A stretch of 64,000 bases of DNA from Candidatus Krumholzibacteriota bacterium (GTDB lineage Bacteria; Krumholzibacteriota; Krumholzibacteriia; Krumholzibacteriales; Krumholzibacteriaceae). Below, piece after piece: positions 53,440-63,777 of this stretch. The stretch is from the NCBI GenBank assembly GCA_016932415.1, contig JAFGCX010000007.1:124001-188000 (forward strand). The letters run 5' to 3'. The notes under the pieces were generated by a model. It saw only the letters and a list, made by a program, of their open reading frames with translations, was not told the origin of the DNA and did not search any database. The position numbers and the translations under genes are program-made. How positions within the stretch are numbered: position 1 is the stretch's first letter; each line of letters begins with the position of its first letter.

Positions 53440-53467
53440 TTATTATCTAATTTGACCTGTTTGTCAA
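53439..53467 (-). promoter_or_regulatory. Sigma-70 promoter of the perR operon
   Basis: On the minus strand TTGACA (53462-53467), a 17-base spacer and AATAAT (53439-53444). Transcription would start inside the palindrome at 53425-53439. Confidence 0.75.
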
Positions 53468-53471
53468 ATTA
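53448..53471. promoter_or_regulatory. Second inverted repeat at the -35 of the perR promoter
   Basis: TAATTTGAC (53448-53456) and GTCAAATTA (53463-53471) are a perfect 9-bp inverted repeat with a 6-base centre overlapping the -35. It may be a second regulator site for the divergent perR/glgP intergenic region. No T-run is attached, so a terminator is unlikely. Confidence 0.55.
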
Positions 53472-53558
53472 AAACATTGTTTTTTTTAATAATTCCTGCC
53501 TATCCTGATTCCGTGTTTGTCGCATATAATGATTCGCTAACCGATTTGGGGGCGTTCG

Positions 53559-56108
53559 ATGGATAAGCGTGCTCTTTTTGAAAAATACGGGATATTCCAT
53601 AAGGGAATGGACGCGAATGATATCAAGGAATGTTTCGCAAATCACCTGGAATATTCGCTGTCAAAAGACCAGTATACAGCTACGGTCAGAGATCTCTATT
53701 ATTCTCTCGCCCTTACCGTCCGGGACAGGATTATCGAACAGTGGATCACCACGCAGCAGCTGTACCACAGACGTGACGCGAGGCGGGTATATTACCTCTC
53801 CGCTGAATTTCTCATGGGAAGAGCCCTTGTCAACAACCTGATAAACCTCGACCTTTACGATGAAGCAAGGAAAGCGATGGCCGGACTCGGCCTCAACTTC
53901 GATGATCTCGTCGAACAGGAACCTGACGCCGGTCTTGGAAATGGCGGACTTGGAAGGCTGGCCGCCTGTTTTCTCGATTCCATGGCCGCTCTTGAGATCC
54001 CCGCGTACGGTTATGGGATAAGGTACGAATTCGGAATATTCGAACAGGTCATAAGAGACCTCGGCCAGGTCGAACTGCCCGATTCCTGGCTCAAGTTCGG
54101 CAACCCATGGGAAATAGAAAGACCTGAGTACAATTTCACCGTCAAGTTCTACGGCAAGATAAAAAACTCTGAGTGGCCTAATGGACGCCCGAAAAAGGAA
54201 TGGGTCGAGACAAGCAACGTGATCGGCATCGCCCATGACACTCCAGTATGTGGATATGATAATCATACGGTAAATACGCTGCGGCTCTGGTCTTCGAAAG
54301 CGTCCAACGAGTTCGATCTTGATTATTTCCAGCATGGGGATTATCTCAAGGCTGTCGAGGAGAAAAACCTCTCGGAAAATATCTCCAAGGTCCTCTATCC
54401 GAATGACAGCGCCATAGCGGGACGTGAACTCAGGCTCAAACAGCAGTATTTCTTCGTGTCATGTTCGATTCAGGATATTATACGCCGCTATCTCACCAAT
54501 CATCTCAACTTCGACGATTTCCCCAAAAAGGTCGCGATACAGATGAACGACACTCACCCCTCCCTTTCGATTCTCGAGCTTATGAGGATCCTGGTAGACG
54601 AACAGCACCTCGAATGGGACCAGGCATGGGAAATAACTACAAAGACCTGCGCTTACACGAATCATACGATCCTTTCGGAAGCACTGGAACAGTGGCGCGT
54701 CGAGATGTTCGGCAATCTTCTGCCGAGGCATCTTGAGATCATCTATGAGATAAACAGCCGTTTCATGAGAGACGTATCGATCCGTTATCTCGGAGATGAC
54801 GACAGGATGCGTAAGCTGTCGATCATCAACGAAGAGGGCAGCAAAAGGATCAGGATGGCCCACCTGGCGATAGTCGGCTCACATTCGGTAAACGGCGTCG
54901 CCGCCCTTCACACGGAACTCCTGAAAGAAGGGATCTTCAAGGAATTCGACGAACTCTTCCCCGGCAGGATAAATAACAAGACGAACGGTATCACTCCGAG
55001 AAGGTGGCTGCTTTCGGCCAATCCCGGTCTTGCCGGCCTGATAACAAAACATATCGGAAAGGGATGGATAAAGGATCTTTCGGAAATACGCAAGATCGAA
55101 CCACTTGCCAGGGACGATCAGTTCCAGAAAGAGTACGACCAGGTTAAAAAGGCGAACAAGGAAGAACTTGTGGGAATCACCGACGACCTGACCGGTTATT
55201 CGATAGACGCCGATTCGATATTCGACGTCCAGATCAAAAGGATACATGAATACAAGAGACAGATGCTCAATATTCTTCACGTCATATATTGCTGGCTCAG
55301 GTTGAAGAACGAACCGGGGTTCGATATGCATCCGCGGACTTTCCTCTTCGCCGGCAAAACAGCTCCAGCCTATTATATCTCGAAGATGGTCATAAAGCTT
55401 ATCTGCCACGCCGCCGAAATGATAAACCGCGATCCGAAGACCTCCGATCTCATCAAGATCGCGTTTCTTCCCAATTACCGGGTCTCTCTGGCCGAAAGAA
55501 TAATCCCGGCCGCCGATCTCTCCGAACAGATATCGACGGCGGGTTATGAAGCATCGGGCACTGGAAATATGAAACTGTCGCTGAACGGAGCGTTGACTAT
55601 AGGCACTCTTGACGGAGCCAATATAGAGATACTCGAAGAGGTAGGCAGGGAGAATATATTTATCTTCGGTCACACGGCGGACGAGATCAGGACTATCTCG
55701 CAATCATACGACGCGGGGAAATACTACGCCGCGGATCCGGTGCTCAAGGAAACGATCGACCTGATAACCGGTGGATTTTTCTCCGCCGGGGAGAGGGAGA
55801 TGTTCAAACCTCTTATCGACAACCTTCTTCATTCCGATCATTTCCTTACTCTCGCCGATTTCGAAGCGTACCGGGATTGTCAGCTGAAAGTCGGGGAGGT
55901 CTATCGCGATCGGGCCGGATGGATCGAGAAAGCTGTACTGAATGTCGCGAGAATGGGAAAATTCTCATCCGACCGGACGATACTTGAATATAACAGGGAT
56001 ATATGGAAGGCCGATACATACAATATCCCTTACGAAAAACCTGAATATGAAGAAGATTGCGACTGCGATAAAAAGAGGGGACGGGAGAAAACGGCGACGA
56101 GGAAGTAA
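53559..56108 (+). CDS. glgP: Glycogen/starch phosphorylase
   Basis: 849 residues, full family length. Releases glucose-1-phosphate from glycogen, cytoplasmic. QEPDAGLGNGGLGRLAACFLD is the N-terminal signature, MNDTHPSLSILELMR and KTNGITPRRWL the middle motifs, KRIHEYKRQMLNILHVIYC the glycogen-binding helix, and EASGTGNMKLSLNGALTIGT the PLP-binding region. The last 15 residues (EEDCDCDKKRGREK) are an acidic/basic tail absent from most family members. GGGGG lies 6 bases before the ATG. Divergent from perR, single gene. Confidence 0.95.
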   Translation: MDKRALFEKYGIFHKGMDANDIKECFANHLEYSLSKDQYTATVRDLYYSLALTVRDRIIEQWITTQQLYHRRDARRVYYLSAEFLMGRALVNNLINLDLYDEARKAMAGLGLNFDDLVEQEPDAGLGNGGLGRLAACFLDSMAALEIPAYGYGIRYEFGIFEQVIRDLGQVELPDSWLKFGNPWEIERPEYNFTVKFYGKIKNSEWPNGRPKKEWVETSNVIGIAHDTPVCGYDNHTVNTLRLWSSKASNEFDLDYFQHGDYLKAVEEKNLSENISKVLYPNDSAIAGRELRLKQQYFFVSCSIQDIIRRYLTNHLNFDDFPKKVAIQMNDTHPSLSILELMRILVDEQHLEWDQAWEITTKTCAYTNHTILSEALEQWRVEMFGNLLPRHLEIIYEINSRFMRDVSIRYLGDDDRMRKLSIINEEGSKRIRMAHLAIVGSHSVNGVAALHTELLKEGIFKEFDELFPGRINNKTNGITPRRWLLSANPGLAGLITKHIGKGWIKDLSEIRKIEPLARDDQFQKEYDQVKKANKEELVGITDDLTGYSIDADSIFDVQIKRIHEYKRQMLNILHVIYCWLRLKNEPGFDMHPRTFLFAGKTAPAYYISKMVIKLICHAAEMINRDPKTSDLIKIAFLPNYRVSLAERIIPAADLSEQISTAGYEASGTGNMKLSLNGALTIGTLDGANIEILEEVGRENIFIFGHTADEIRTISQSYDAGKYYAADPVLKETIDLITGGFFSAGEREMFKPLIDNLLHSDHFLTLADFEAYRDCQLKVGEVYRDRAGWIEKAVLNVARMGKFSSDRTILEYNRDIWKADTYNIPYEKPEYEEDCDCDKKRGREKTATRK

Positions 56109-56198
56109 CCTGACCAGTCCGGCCGGAGCGCGTTATTTCTTTTCAGTGACAGGATCGCGGTTCAGACCGGCCCGTATCTCCATAAGCGCGAGATCCCT

Positions 56199-58352
56199 TT
56201 ACCTGCCTGCCAGTGATCTTTTCATCGAGAGGGATATCCTCTTTCTCTCGAGATCGACTTCAAGCACCGTCACTTCTACTTTCTTTCCCGCCTGGACGAC
56301 TTCGAGCGGGTCTTTTACGAACCTGTCCGAAAGCTGGCTGATGTGGACAAGTCCGTCCTGATGCACACCTATATCGACAAAGGCTCCAAACGCCGTCACG
56401 TTGGTGACGATCCCGGGAAGTATCATTCCTTTTTCGACATCCTCGATCTTTTCCACTTCACTGGAAAAATTGAACCCCTCGAACTTCTCCCTGGGATCTC
56501 TGCCAGGTCTGGCAAGCTCGGCGATGATATCTTTCAGCGTCGGGATCCCCGCCTGATCAGTGACATAATCTTCAAGGACTATCCCCGCTCTTTTTTCACC
56601 GTCCGCCATAAGATCTTCAACAGTGCAGCCAACACCCCTGGCCATCGAATAGACTATATCGTAACTTTCAGGATGAACTGCGCTTGAATCGAGCAGATTA
56701 ATTCCCCCGTTGATCCTGAGGAATCCTCCCGCCTGGAGAAAAGCGCTGGAACCGAATCTGGGCACTGCCATCAGATCATCCCTCGATCTGAACGGACCAT
56801 TCAAGTCCCTGTACTTTACTATATTATCGGCCAGAACCGGGCCAAGCCCCGATACATAGGAGAGCAGCTGACGGCTCGCCGTATTTACATCTACTCCCAC
56901 GTTGTTCACACAGCTTATGACGACGTCATCGAGCCCTTTCTTCAGGTCTGCCTGGTTTACGTCATGCTGGTACTGCCCGACTCCGATTGATTTCGGATCT
57001 ATTTTTACCAGCTCAGCCAGTGGATCCATCAGTCTCCTGCCGATCGATACCGCTCCCCTCACGGTGAGATCATGATCTGGAAACTCCTCGCGCGCCGCGC
57101 TCGAAGCGGAATAGATCGAAGCTCCCGATTCATTGACCGCGACTATGACAGTCTTTTCTCCAAGTCCAAGCCCGCGGAAAAACGACTCCGTCTCCCGGCT
57201 CGCTGTTCCGTTACCAATGGCGACAGCTTCCACCTTGAATTTTTCACAAAGATCGATCGTCCTGGTCTTCGCTTCTTCCCTTTTTCCTTCTCCCGTATGT
57301 GGATAGATCGTATCGTAATGAAGAAGTTCTCCCTGCTTTCCGAGGCAGGCGAGCTTGCACCCCGTCCTGAACCCTGGATCTACACCGAGGACTCTCTTTC
57401 TTCCAAGCGGAGGGGCGAGAAGAAGTTCCCTGAGATTTTCAGAAAAGACCCTGATCGCTTCCCTGTCGGCCCGTTCCTTAAGTTCTTTCCTGATCCCGGT
57501 CGCTATCGAGACGGAGAGAAGCCTTTTCAAACCATCCTCAACAGCGATGGCGACCTGCCTTGAGGCGGGCGATCCGGAAGTGACGAAATGCCGGATCAGA
57601 AAATCGAGCGCTTCAGTCCCGGGAGGAGCAATCGAGACTTTCAGATGCTTTTCCTTTTCCCCCCGAAATATCGCCAGAACCCTGTGAGAAGGCACGTTCT
57701 TAACAGGTTCGCTCCAGTCGAAATAATCCCTGTATTTTTCCTTTTCCACACCTTCCGACTTCGCCTGCGATGAGCTTATCACCCCTCTTGAAAAATATAT
57801 GTTGCGCAATCCGGCTCGCGCGTCGGCATCTTCACTGATCATTTCAGCGATTATATCCCTCGCCCCTTCGAGCGCTTCAGCGGCAGAACCGATCCCCTTT
57901 TCAGAATCTACGAAGGTCTCCGCTTCTTTCTCCGGATCTACCGGATCAGAGGCATCCTGTCTGAAAAGAAGCATGGCTAAAGGTTCGAGCCCCTTTTCTT
58001 TCGCGACAGTCGCCCGGGTCCGCCTCTTAGGCCTGAAGGGAAGGTAAATGTCCTCAAGGATCGTCATGCTCGATGCGGATTTGATCTTTTCATGGATCTC
58101 CTCGCCAAGCAGCCCCCTCTCTTCGAGAGATCTGACTATCGAAGCCTTTCGGTCATCGAGCGCTTTGAATTCCGCTTCCAGGTCACGAATCGCGGCGATC
58201 GCCACTTCATCGAGGGAACCGGTAGCTTCCTTTCTGTATCTTGCTATAAAAGGCACAGTGCCACCTTCGTCGAGCAATCTGCTCGCGGCCGACACCTGGC
58301 CGGTATCGATCTCGAGTTCCGAAGCTATTTTTTTCAGGTAAAGTTCGTTCAT
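56199..58352 (-). CDS. tex: Tex-family RNA-binding protein
   Basis: 717 residues. Domains in order: N-terminal helical region (VPFIARYRKEATGSLDE), RuvC/YqgF-like fold (RVLGVDPGFRTGCKLACLGK, EAVAIGNGTASRETE), helix-hairpin-helix (ADNIVKYRDLNGPFRSRDDL), and a C-terminal S1 domain (MILPGIVTNVTAFGAFVDIG, HQDGLVHISQLSDRFVKDP). Tex binds nucleic acid and affects transcription or RNA turnover; exact role open. ATG overlaps the previous gene's stop by 4 bases. Last gene of a three-gene operon. Confidence 0.95.
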   Translation of the reverse strand: MNELYLKKIASELEIDTGQVSAASRLLDEGGTVPFIARYRKEATGSLDEVAIAAIRDLEAEFKALDDRKASIVRSLEERGLLGEEIHEKIKSASSMTILEDIYLPFRPKRRTRATVAKEKGLEPLAMLLFRQDASDPVDPEKEAETFVDSEKGIGSAAEALEGARDIIAEMISEDADARAGLRNIYFSRGVISSSQAKSEGVEKEKYRDYFDWSEPVKNVPSHRVLAIFRGEKEKHLKVSIAPPGTEALDFLIRHFVTSGSPASRQVAIAVEDGLKRLLSVSIATGIRKELKERADREAIRVFSENLRELLLAPPLGRKRVLGVDPGFRTGCKLACLGKQGELLHYDTIYPHTGEGKREEAKTRTIDLCEKFKVEAVAIGNGTASRETESFFRGLGLGEKTVIVAVNESGASIYSASSAAREEFPDHDLTVRGAVSIGRRLMDPLAELVKIDPKSIGVGQYQHDVNQADLKKGLDDVVISCVNNVGVDVNTASRQLLSYVSGLGPVLADNIVKYRDLNGPFRSRDDLMAVPRFGSSAFLQAGGFLRINGGINLLDSSAVHPESYDIVYSMARGVGCTVEDLMADGEKRAGIVLEDYVTDQAGIPTLKDIIAELARPGRDPREKFEGFNFSSEVEKIEDVEKGMILPGIVTNVTAFGAFVDIGVHQDGLVHISQLSDRFVKDPLEVVQAGKKVEVTVLEVDLERKRISLSMKRSLAGR

Positions 58353-59542
58353 CTATTTTTCCCGCCTGTCGCTGTCCGGTATATGTCCGGATCGGTTATT
58401 CCCTCGGTCGATATCAAAAGGATGTTGCTCTTCGGTCCGATTCCCGTCATCTTCCCGATCCCGCCTTCGCTGCTTCCCTCTGAAAGATAAATGAGCCCCG
58501 CAAGGCCCGCGGCCCCCGATTCTCCCGAGACGATACCGTCGGAAGCAAGGATCCTCATCGCTTCGAAAGTCCATCTGTCTTCGATCGCCACGAAATACCC
58601 GATTCCCCGTCTTATCACGGGTAAGGCGCTTCTCGATACTTTTCCGCAGTTAAGTCCAGCCATAATCGTATCACCGCGCTCCCTGACCTTGACGACCCTG
58701 TTTTCTTTTACCGCCGCAAGAGCGCAAGCGGCGCTGGCCGGTTCGACTCCCAGAAGAACCGGCGTGGAAGTCTCGGACCGGTTGCTTAAATATCTCACAG
58801 CCGCTTCAGCGAGTGAACCGACCCCTATCTGCACGGCGGCAAGATCGATCGCCGGGTGTCCCGGCATGATATCGCCCTGCCGCGGCGATTCCTCCCCGGG
58901 CGGCAACAAATCAAGCTGGCATTGTATTTCGCTGAAGATCGTCGAATATCCCTCGACTATCGCTCGGGGTATATCCTCGTACCCTTCCCATGCCATATCC
59001 TGAATCAACCATTCCCTCTTCCCGGCGATCGCCGCTGCCTCTGAAACGGCATGATCATAATCTCCCTCAACTACGGTAACATCGGCTCCTTCCGATCGAA
59101 TCGCTTCGATCCTGTGTCTTGATGAACCTTGCGGCATGAAGATACGCGCCTCGATTCCAAGCCACGAAGCGACTCTCGCGACGGCTCTCCCGTGGTTTCC
59201 ATCGGTCGCCGTGATCAACCTGCCTGGAAGATGGCCTCTGGCAATGATCCTCAATCTGTCCAGATCGCTCCAGGCGGTATCGAGCCCGGTGATCTTTTGT
59301 TTCAGGATGCGATATACAGCCCAGGAGGCTCCGAGGATCTTGAACGAAGGAAGAGAAAGCCTGTTTGATTCATCCTTGACGAAGACCCGTGCCACTCCAA
59401 GTCTTTCCGCGGCGCGTGGAGATTCCACCAGTGGAGTGGGGATGTATCCAGGCATCTTCCTGTGAAAGGAGAGGGAGACGGATCGGCATGACCCACCTCC
59501 GGCAGATATCGAAGCTGCCTCATTGATATAGAATTCTTCCAT
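58349..59542 (-). CDS. Diaminopropionate ammonia-lyase-like PLP enzyme
   Basis: 397 residues, fold type II PLP family (threonine synthase/dehydratase relatives). FHRKMPGYIPTPLVESPRAA and RVFVKDESNRLSLPSFKILGA are the diaminopropionate ammonia-lyase opening; the Lys in PSFKILG binds PLP. TATDGNHGRAVARVA is the S/T-x-G-N-H-x-x loop for the phosphate. IGVGSLAEAAVRYL and SGESGAAGLAGLIYL follow. These enzymes split 2,3-diaminopropionate to pyruvate and ammonia; a related deaminase on serine or threonine is possible. 27 bases after the PPIase gene; overlaps tex by 4 bases. Confidence 0.82.
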   Translation of the reverse strand: MEEFYINEAASISAGGGSCRSVSLSFHRKMPGYIPTPLVESPRAAERLGVARVFVKDESNRLSLPSFKILGASWAVYRILKQKITGLDTAWSDLDRLRIIARGHLPGRLITATDGNHGRAVARVASWLGIEARIFMPQGSSRHRIEAIRSEGADVTVVEGDYDHAVSEAAAIAGKREWLIQDMAWEGYEDIPRAIVEGYSTIFSEIQCQLDLLPPGEESPRQGDIMPGHPAIDLAAVQIGVGSLAEAAVRYLSNRSETSTPVLLGVEPASAACALAAVKENRVVKVRERGDTIMAGLNCGKVSRSALPVIRRGIGYFVAIEDRWTFEAMRILASDGIVSGESGAAGLAGLIYLSEGSSEGGIGKMTGIGPKSNILLISTEGITDPDIYRTATGGKNR

Positions 59543-59569
59543 TCCTGTCTTTAAAGATCCCCTGGCCGA

Positions 59570-60613
59570 TCAAGGGGTCATCAGCGTCGAATCGGAATAT
59601 TCTATCGCGGCAAGATCAAGAAGCGCTTCCAGGTATTTTTCAACTTCCATCTGTTTCTTCATACTATAGAGGTACTCTACCACTTCGTTACCTACATCTT
59701 CAAAAGGAGTCGTCCCGGCAGGATCCTTTTCCATCAGCTTTATGATGTGATATCCGAATCTCGTTTCGATGACATCGCTGATCTTCCCTTTTTCAAGAGC
59801 GAAGGCAGTGTCTTCAAACGGCTGGACCATCTGACCCCTGCTGAAGTATCCCAGATCCCCGCCATTCTTGCTGCTGGGACAGTCAGAATTCTCAGAAGCG
59901 ACATCGGCAAAATCCTGTCCGCCTTTGACTCTGACGAGAAGATCGTCTATTTTCTTCTTCTTTTCAGCTTTTATCTCTTCCGTATCAGTTCCTTCGACCT
60001 TGACCAGAATATGGCTTGCCTTGACTCTCTCGGGCGTCTTGAACTGGTCTATATTGGAATCGTAAAAAGATCTTGCTTCTTTCAGGGTAGTCTTTTCGAC
60101 ATTCGCCGTCATCTTATCGATCAGTTTCTCGATTTTTATCGTATATTCTATCTCTTTCTCGAACAGCTCGGTCGTCAGACCGCTTATTTTCATCTGGTTC
60201 TGGAAGGCTTCCTCTGAAGGGAAATTGCCCTTGACCGATTCGATCTTCGCCGTTTTTTCGGCTTCCGTGAATCCTATCGCTTCCTTATCAGCAGCCTCCC
60301 TGAGAAGGACCCTCTTTACTATGTTATCAAAGGCCTGTTTTTTCATCCCGGCAGCAAGCATCTGCATCTGCGAGGGATCTACTCTGCCTGCCATCTGCTG
60401 CATAAGCATATTCTGTTCTGTCGCGACTTCGCTCTCGTTGATCTCCCTGCCATTGACGACAGCGACGACCTCACCGGTATTTAACGACGCGCTGCCCTCG
60501 GCAGCCTGATTCTCAAGGACCTGGGACTCGTCGCTCTTCCCTTTATTACCACAACCGCCGAAAAGCATCACAGTGATCAGGGCAGCAGACAATATTGTCG
60601 TAAACCTCTTCAT
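59570..60613 (-). CDS. SurA/PrsA-type peptidyl-prolyl isomerase lipoprotein
   Basis: 347 residues. Signal peptide with lipobox MLFGGC (Cys21), so anchored in a membrane in the periplasm. NGREINESEVATEQNMLMQQ opens the SurA-like N-terminal helical domain, which continues to about 195. The parvulin domain follows at about 195-300: VKASHILVKVEG, DFADVASENSDCPSSKNGGD, LGYFSRGQMVQPFEDTAF and ETRFGYHIIKL. Helps outer-membrane or secreted proteins fold. Heads a minus-strand operon with the lyase and tex. A gdhA terminator lies upstream. Confidence 0.9.
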   Translation of the reverse strand: MKRFTTILSAALITVMLFGGCGNKGKSDESQVLENQAAEGSASLNTGEVVAVVNGREINESEVATEQNMLMQQMAGRVDPSQMQMLAAGMKKQAFDNIVKRVLLREAADKEAIGFTEAEKTAKIESVKGNFPSEEAFQNQMKISGLTTELFEKEIEYTIKIEKLIDKMTANVEKTTLKEARSFYDSNIDQFKTPERVKASHILVKVEGTDTEEIKAEKKKKIDDLLVRVKGGQDFADVASENSDCPSSKNGGDLGYFSRGQMVQPFEDTAFALEKGKISDVIETRFGYHIIKLMEKDPAGTTPFEDVGNEVVEYLYSMKKQMEVEKYLEALLDLAAIEYSDSTLMTP

Positions 60614-60805
60614 TATTTCATCCTTTCAAAAAATTTCCCGGAGTGGACCGTTTTAACCTGATGATACACTGGCAAGGGATTCTGGAGGATCGGCCCGCAG
60701 TATATTTGTCCCGTAAATGTAACACTCCCCACGTCAATTGTCCAGTAAACAGAGACCTGTCATCTCCGGTCGGCATAAAAGACCGGCACGCCGGCTACAT
60801 GAAAA

Positions 60806-60831
60806 AGCCGGGCGCTTTTTGGCGCCCGGCT
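60806..60831 (-). terminator. Rho-independent terminator of gdhA
   Basis: AGCCGGGCGC and GCGCCCGGCT (60806-60815 with 60822-60831) form a perfect 10-bp stem with a 6-base loop, followed on the minus strand by five T. It lies about 70 bases past the gdhA stop and before the PPIase gene. Confidence 0.9.
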
Positions 60832-60901
60832 TTTCTCTGATCCGGATCAGAGGAGGTCCGGCCTGGCCTTTCCCTCCTGCTGGCCCTGATTCGACTATCA
60901 G

Positions 60902-62366
<1,465 letters not shown>

Positions 62367-62473
62367 GACTAAATTTCCCCCTTAACGGAGGCACCGCTAT
62401 AGGTGTTTATCTCGCTTGTTATCAACGAGTTACTGAAAGATCGAATCGTCTCTTCAATTAGTCAAAATAAGTA

Positions 62474-62501
62474 TTGAAAAATACGATATTACAGATATAT
62501 T
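62474..62501 (+). promoter_or_regulatory. Candidate sigma-70 promoter of ald
   Basis: TTGAAA at 62474-62479, 16-base spacer, TATATT at 62496-62501, about 60 bases before the ATG at 62562. Confidence 0.5.
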
Positions 62502-62561
62502 ACTGTATATCAATTCTGTCGATCGATCGATAAAACATGATAACCAGTCAGAGGTGGCAAA

Positions 62562-63674
62562 ATGATTATTGGCGTTCCAAAGGAAATAAAAAAAGACGAG
62601 TACCGCGTTGCCCTGCGCCCGGTAGGGGCTGAATCCCTTAAAAAAATGGGACACAAGGTGCTTATAGAAAAAGGGGCCGGAATCGGCAGTGGTTTTTCTG
62701 ATGCCGAGTACCGCGCTGCCGGAGCGCAGATCATTCCCACAGCCAAAGCTGTCTTCGCCAAGGCTGAAATGATAATCAAGGTCAAGGAACCGCAGCCGGT
62801 AGAGATAAAGATGATCCGCAAGGGCCAGATCATTTTCACCTATTTCCATTTCGCCGCCGATCGCAGCCTCACCGAGGGGATGGCTCGCACCGGAGCGATA
62901 TCGATTGCTTACGAGACGATGGAAGATTATGACGGTACTCTTCCGCTCCTCACCCCGATGAGCGAAGTCGCCGGAAGAATGGCTACCCAGGAAGGGGCCA
63001 AGTACCTTGAGCGCCCGATGGGTGGAATGGGCGTCCTCCTCGGCGGCGTCCCCGGCACATCCCCTGCCCATGTCACAGTCATCGGCGGAGGCGTAGTGGG
63101 AACGCACGCTGCGAAGATGGCAGCAGGCCTCGGCGCCAGCGTCACGATCCTCGAACTCGATCTCGAGAGGATCCGTTACCTCAATGATATTCTTCCTCCT
63201 AATATCACATGCCTTATCTCGGATCCGGAAAATATACGTAACGAAGTGATGAAAGCCGACCTCTTGATAGGCGCAGTGCTGATCAAGGGCGCGAAAGCAC
63301 CGAAACTCGTTACGAAAAAGATGATAAAGACCATGAAACCAGGTTCGGTTGTAGTCGACGTGGCGGTCGACCAGGGCGGATGCATAGAGACGATCAAACC
63401 CACGACTCATACAAACCCGACTTACCTCGTCGATGGCGTCGTTCATTACGCGGTCGCCAACATGCCGGGCGCGGTCGCCAGGACATCGACGATCGCCCTT
63501 ACCAACGCGACCTTCCCCTACGCGGTTGAAATCGCCAACAAGGGATACGAAAGGGCCGCGGTAGAGAACGAGACGATCTGGACGGGAATCAACATCATCG
63601 AGGGCAAGATCACTGATCCAGCCGTCGCGCAGGCTTTCAGAATGAAATATACTCCTCTTGAGGATATCATCTGA
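62562..63674 (+). CDS. ald: Alanine dehydrogenase
   Basis: 370 residues, the usual length. Converts L-alanine and NAD to pyruvate, ammonia and NADH. IIGVPKEIKKDEYRVAL opens the family; IKVKEPQPVE holds the substrate-binding Lys near 75 and FTYFHFAADRSLTE the catalytic His near 95. VTVIGGGVVGTHAAKMAAGL is the Rossmann motif, and DVAVDQGGCIET, NMPGAVARTSTIAL complete the signature. AGGTGG precedes the ATG. Divergent from gdhA; both handle ammonia and amino-acid carbon. Ends in a hairpin terminator. Confidence 0.96.
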   Translation: MIIGVPKEIKKDEYRVALRPVGAESLKKMGHKVLIEKGAGIGSGFSDAEYRAAGAQIIPTAKAVFAKAEMIIKVKEPQPVEIKMIRKGQIIFTYFHFAADRSLTEGMARTGAISIAYETMEDYDGTLPLLTPMSEVAGRMATQEGAKYLERPMGGMGVLLGGVPGTSPAHVTVIGGGVVGTHAAKMAAGLGASVTILELDLERIRYLNDILPPNITCLISDPENIRNEVMKADLLIGAVLIKGAKAPKLVTKKMIKTMKPGSVVVDVAVDQGGCIETIKPTTHTNPTYLVDGVVHYAVANMPGAVARTSTIALTNATFPYAVEIANKGYERAAVENETIWTGINIIEGKITDPAVAQAFRMKYTPLEDII

Positions 63675-63727
63675 GCCTTTTTGACACAACAGATAGCATT
63701 TCAGTATCCTGGGCAGCAGGATCGGCA

Positions 63728-63761
63728 AGAGGGGACTCATCGAGAGTTCCCTCTTTCTCTT
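63728..63761 (+). terminator. Terminator hairpin after ald
   Basis: AGAGGGGACT (63728-63737) pairs with AGTTCCCTCT (63745-63754), one G-T pair, 7-base loop, followed by TTCTCTT. It lies 54 bases after the ald stop. Confidence 0.65.
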
Positions 63762-63777
63762 AAACCGGGAAACGGAG

